Source: Methylomicrobium lacus_A
Lineage (GTDB): Bacteria > Pseudomonadota > Gammaproteobacteria > Methylococcales > Methylomonadaceae
NCBI RefSeq assembly: GCF_041897535.1
Contig: NZ_CP169217.1
Location: 682,001-746,000, forward strand
Length of the DNA stretch: 64,000 nucleotides
Direction of reading: 5' to 3'
In this document: positions 62,054-64,000 of the stretch, one piece after another
Layout: each line of letters starts with the position of its first letter
Numbering within the stretch: the first letter of the stretch is position 1
The notes under the pieces: generated by a model
Database searches by the model: none
Told to the model about the DNA's origin: nothing
Seen by the model: the letters and a program-made list of their open reading frames with translations, nothing else
Made by a program: the position numbers and the translations under genes

Positions 62054-62311
62054 TTATTTTGTCTCGGTTGTAGTGGAGGTCGATTCCCGAGTTTTGGTTG
62101 TAGCTGGCTGTTCAGCCGGAGCCGGAGCTGGTGTTGTAACGCTTTCCGTGGTGGAGGTCGATTCCTGAGTTTTAGTTGTAGCTGGTTCTCCCGACGGAGC
62201 TGGTGTTGTAACGATTTTCGTGGTGGAAGAGGTGGACTCCTTTTCTTTGCTGCAGCCAGCCAGCAATGCCAAAGCCACTAAACCAATCGCTATAATTTCT
62301 TTAGTTTTCAT
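62054..62311 (-). CDS. Small repeat-rich lipoprotein
   Basis: The 85-residue protein has a lipobox (GLVALALLAGC). The mature part is almost only Thr, Ser, Pro, Ala and Glu, with two tandem copies of about 24 residues (TTKTQESTSTTESVTTPAPA and a second TTKTRESTSTT unit). It probably forms an extended surface or periplasmic spacer. No family is known. Palindrome site G lies 79 bases before its start. Confidence 0.75.
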   Translation of the reverse strand: MKTKEIIAIGLVALALLAGCSKEKESTSSTTKIVTTPAPSGEPATTKTQESTSTTESVTTPAPAPAEQPATTKTRESTSTTTETK

Positions 62312-62390
62312 AGTAGTATCCTATTGTTGTACGTTTTGTTAGAGGGTTTCTTTGATTACTGCATAATAATCAGGATATCCGTTAAATCGA

Positions 62391-62405
62391 CCTCGGTCGG
62401 TGCGG
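62391..62405 (-). promoter_or_regulatory. Palindrome-like CCGCA-CCGAC-CGAGG (stress-island motif, site G)
   Basis: It is read on the minus strand, 79 bases before the repeat lipoprotein start. The 3' arm is degenerate. The upstream flank (AGCTTATGTGC) is shared with site F. Confidence 0.5.
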
Positions 62406-62531
62406 CGCAGCACATAAGCTAATGAATGATGATGACTACTGAATTTTTAGCCAAGGGTTGAAAAATTATCTTCCGTCAATTAGCGTCCGATGTTTTCCCC
62501 TTTGAAAAATTTGCAACAGAACCCTGTTCAG

Positions 62532-63302
62532 TTATTCATAGGCTTTGATTTTCAAAAGCTGCTCTACAGTGACAATTTTATAGCCATTTTGTTTCGCAAA
62601 ATTAAGCGTTTGTTTTAATACCTGGAGGGTTTTATCCGAACGATCGTGAAACAGAATAATGGCGCCCGGTTTTATTTGCGTTTGTACGCGCCGGGTGATG
62701 AATTGTGCGGAGGCGGCCGTTGTATCGAACGAGCGGATGCTCCAGCCGATGACGCTGTAATTCAACGCCTTTGAGGCTTGCGCAAGTTTGGGTGTGGTGA
62801 CGCCATAGGGCGGCCGAAATAACCTCATCCGTTTGCCTATGATATTGAAGACACTCTCTGCGGTCTGATTTAGTTCATCCTTAAAGCCTTGCAAGCCATT
62901 AAAATCCATAAAAAAAGAATGCGTATAGCTGTGGTTTCCAATACTGTGTCCGCCTGAATCTATCTGTTGCAAAAGGCTTTCATTGCCCTGAATGTTTTTC
63001 CCGATCACAAAAAAAGTTGCCGTTGCACCGTACTGAGCCAATATCGAGAGCACCTGAGGGGTGTACTCCCGGTTAGGACCGTCGTCAAACGACAAGGCAA
63101 TGACTTTTTCTGACGGATTGGCATGACAATGGGCTTGAACGTGAAAGTTGGATTGAATGATGACCGAACCATAAGTAACTAATGCCAGATAAACGATGAC
63201 CGGCACTCCCAGCCACCCCAGACTGATTCCAAAAAACGCAGCCAACAAACCCATAATGCTGATCGCGATGAAAAAACAGTTGCGGATTGATTTATATGTC
63301 AC
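62532..63302 (-). CDS. Polysaccharide deacetylase (NodB domain), membrane-anchored
   Basis: The 256-residue protein has two N-terminal membrane segments (FFIAISIMGLLAAFFGISL; VPVIVYLALVTYGSVII). The NodB domain follows with motif 1 IALSFDDGPNREYT, motif 2 GHSIGNHSYTHSF (metal-binding His pair) and motif 3 RLFRPPYGVTTP. The late LFHDRSDKTL supplies the final catalytic His. It removes N-acetyl groups from a cell-surface glycan. It lies 30 bases downstream of an acyltransferase gene on the same strand. Confidence 0.92.
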   Translation of the reverse strand: MTYKSIRNCFFIAISIMGLLAAFFGISLGWLGVPVIVYLALVTYGSVIIQSNFHVQAHCHANPSEKVIALSFDDGPNREYTPQVLSILAQYGATATFFVIGKNIQGNESLLQQIDSGGHSIGNHSYTHSFFMDFNGLQGFKDELNQTAESVFNIIGKRMRLFRPPYGVTTPKLAQASKALNYSVIGWSIRSFDTTAASAQFITRRVQTQIKPGAIILFHDRSDKTLQVLKQTLNFAKQNGYKIVTVEQLLKIKAYE

Positions 63303-63332
63303 AGGAAATCAATAAAGTGGGTGGTATTTTTG

Positions 63333-63998
63333 TTATTCATCATCATGCGAAACACGCCAAAAATCGAAAAAATTGAACCACTGTAGCGGTTCTTTTAAAC
63401 AATAAGTCTGCAAGCGTTCCGCATAGCGCTGGATTATTTGCTGCATGGCTTGCTCGCGCGTTTTTCTGGGGAAGTTCAGCATGTCACTAAAGTGGTCGAA
63501 ATAAATGACATGCTTGCCCTGCTGTTTGAGACAAAACACGGTATAAACCGGACATTTCAGCAAGCCGGCCAGGATGAACGGTCCTTGTGGCATCAACGCT
63601 TCGCCCCCCAGAAAGTTAACCTTGGCGACATGCTGCCGGCTGCCCGGCAGTGATCTGTCGGCGGCGATAATGACGAGTTCTCCCCCCTCAATTTTATCCT
63701 GAAGCAACATCGACGTAGCCGCGGTAATTTCAGTGATCTGAATCAGATTTAACTGGCTGCTGTCACTGGTCTGCTTTAACAGCCGATTAAATTTTTGGGC
63801 ATGTTTGTTGTGGATTAACACATTAATGTGTAGCGTTTTATCGAAATCCGCAATCACCCGACAAACTTCAAGATTACCGAGATGAGAGCCCAGCAATACA
63901 ACGCCCTGCCCTTTGCGGATTTGCGCTATGATTTCATTTCGACCATGATACTGCACATCAGCCCGCGTAAGCGCCCCGGACCAGGCGGCAAGCTTGTC
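63333..63998 (-). CDS. LpxL/HtrB-type lysophospholipid acyltransferase, 3' part
   Basis: The frame stays open to the window edge (DKLAAWSGALTRADVQYHGR reads through), so the N-terminus is outside; the GTG at 63956 is internal. GSHLGNLEVCRVI holds the HX4E catalytic motif; AADRSLPGSRQHVAKVNFLG and LMPQGPFILAGLLKCPVYTV follow in the order usual for LpxL-like acyltransferases. The last part (LQTYCLKEPLQWFNFFDFW) is also family-like. It transfers an acyl chain to lipid A or a related glycolipid. The neighbouring deacetylase suggests a surface glycolipid cluster. Confidence 0.88.
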   Translation of the reverse strand, partial: DKLAAWSGALTRADVQYHGRNEIIAQIRKGQGVVLLGSHLGNLEVCRVIADFDKTLHINVLIHNKHAQKFNRLLKQTSDSSQLNLIQITEITAATSMLLQDKIEGGELVIIAADRSLPGSRQHVAKVNFLGGEALMPQGPFILAGLLKCPVYTVFCLKQQGKHVIYFDHFSDMLNFPRKTREQAMQQIIQRYAERLQTYCLKEPLQWFNFFDFWRVSHDDE

Positions 63999-64000
63999 AA

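Overview
The window looks like chromosomal DNA of a gammaproteobacterium, most probably a methanotroph-like member (Methylococcales). This is an inference from protein style and gene content: two cytosolic copper-storage (Csp-type) genes, a PvdE/MbtH/FecI-type iron module, glucose-6-phosphate dehydrogenase, PQQ-fold sugar dehydrogenase and many BON, YqjD/E/K and PRC-barrel stress proteins. No rRNA gene, complete tRNA gene or CRISPR array was seen.

Layout. (1) 1-6.2 kb is a worn defence patch: the 3' end of a type I restriction hsdR gene, an antitoxin-like remnant, a dispersed palindromic repeat, a two-gene unit of an unknown 155-residue protein plus a long prokaryotic Argonaute with an intact DEDD tetrad, then broken IS21- and IS1595-family transposase genes. 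(2) 6.3-11.5 kb holds housekeeping and accessory genes (hemerythrin, MltD-like transglycosylase, old-yellow-enzyme reductase, YkgJ-type protein, cysC). (3) 11.5-18.1 kb is an iron/siderophore module (FecR, PvdQ-like acylase, PvdE-like exporter, divergent ECF sigma factor and MbtH) without a peptide synthetase; it ends at a 3' tRNA-Arg fragment. (4) 18.5-23.7 kb encodes one 1.7-thousand-residue protein joining a DEDD exonuclease, RecQ helicase and UvrD helicase. (5) 24-31 kb has a GDSL hydrolase, a group II intron, and an arsRCDA operon with no efflux permease in view.

(6) 31-62 kb is a long stress-response island: BON-domain envelope proteins, yqjD-E-K sets, two csp copies, zwf, flavoprotein disulfide reductases, a GH144-like glycosidase, a monofunctional catalase, DUF2383, DUF502, DUF2171, ChaB, peroxiredoxin 5 and glutathione reductase. 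It has grown by duplication: a block of 2.2-2.9 kb occurs twice (44.5-46.7 and 56.4-59.2 kb), csp with its promoter occurs twice, and yqjDE occurs in intact and decayed forms. Together these genes would handle peroxide, copper, envelope and NADPH stress.

(7) 62-64 kb has a small repeat lipoprotein, a polysaccharide deacetylase and the 3' part of an LpxL-like acyltransferase.

Two observations stand out. The first is the Argonaute with its uncharacterised upstream partner. The second is a palindrome, CCGYA-N5-TRCGG, found seven times, each time upstream of a stress-island gene and in the orientation of that gene. It could be the operator of an undescribed regulon, or a dispersed repeat that has settled in promoters.
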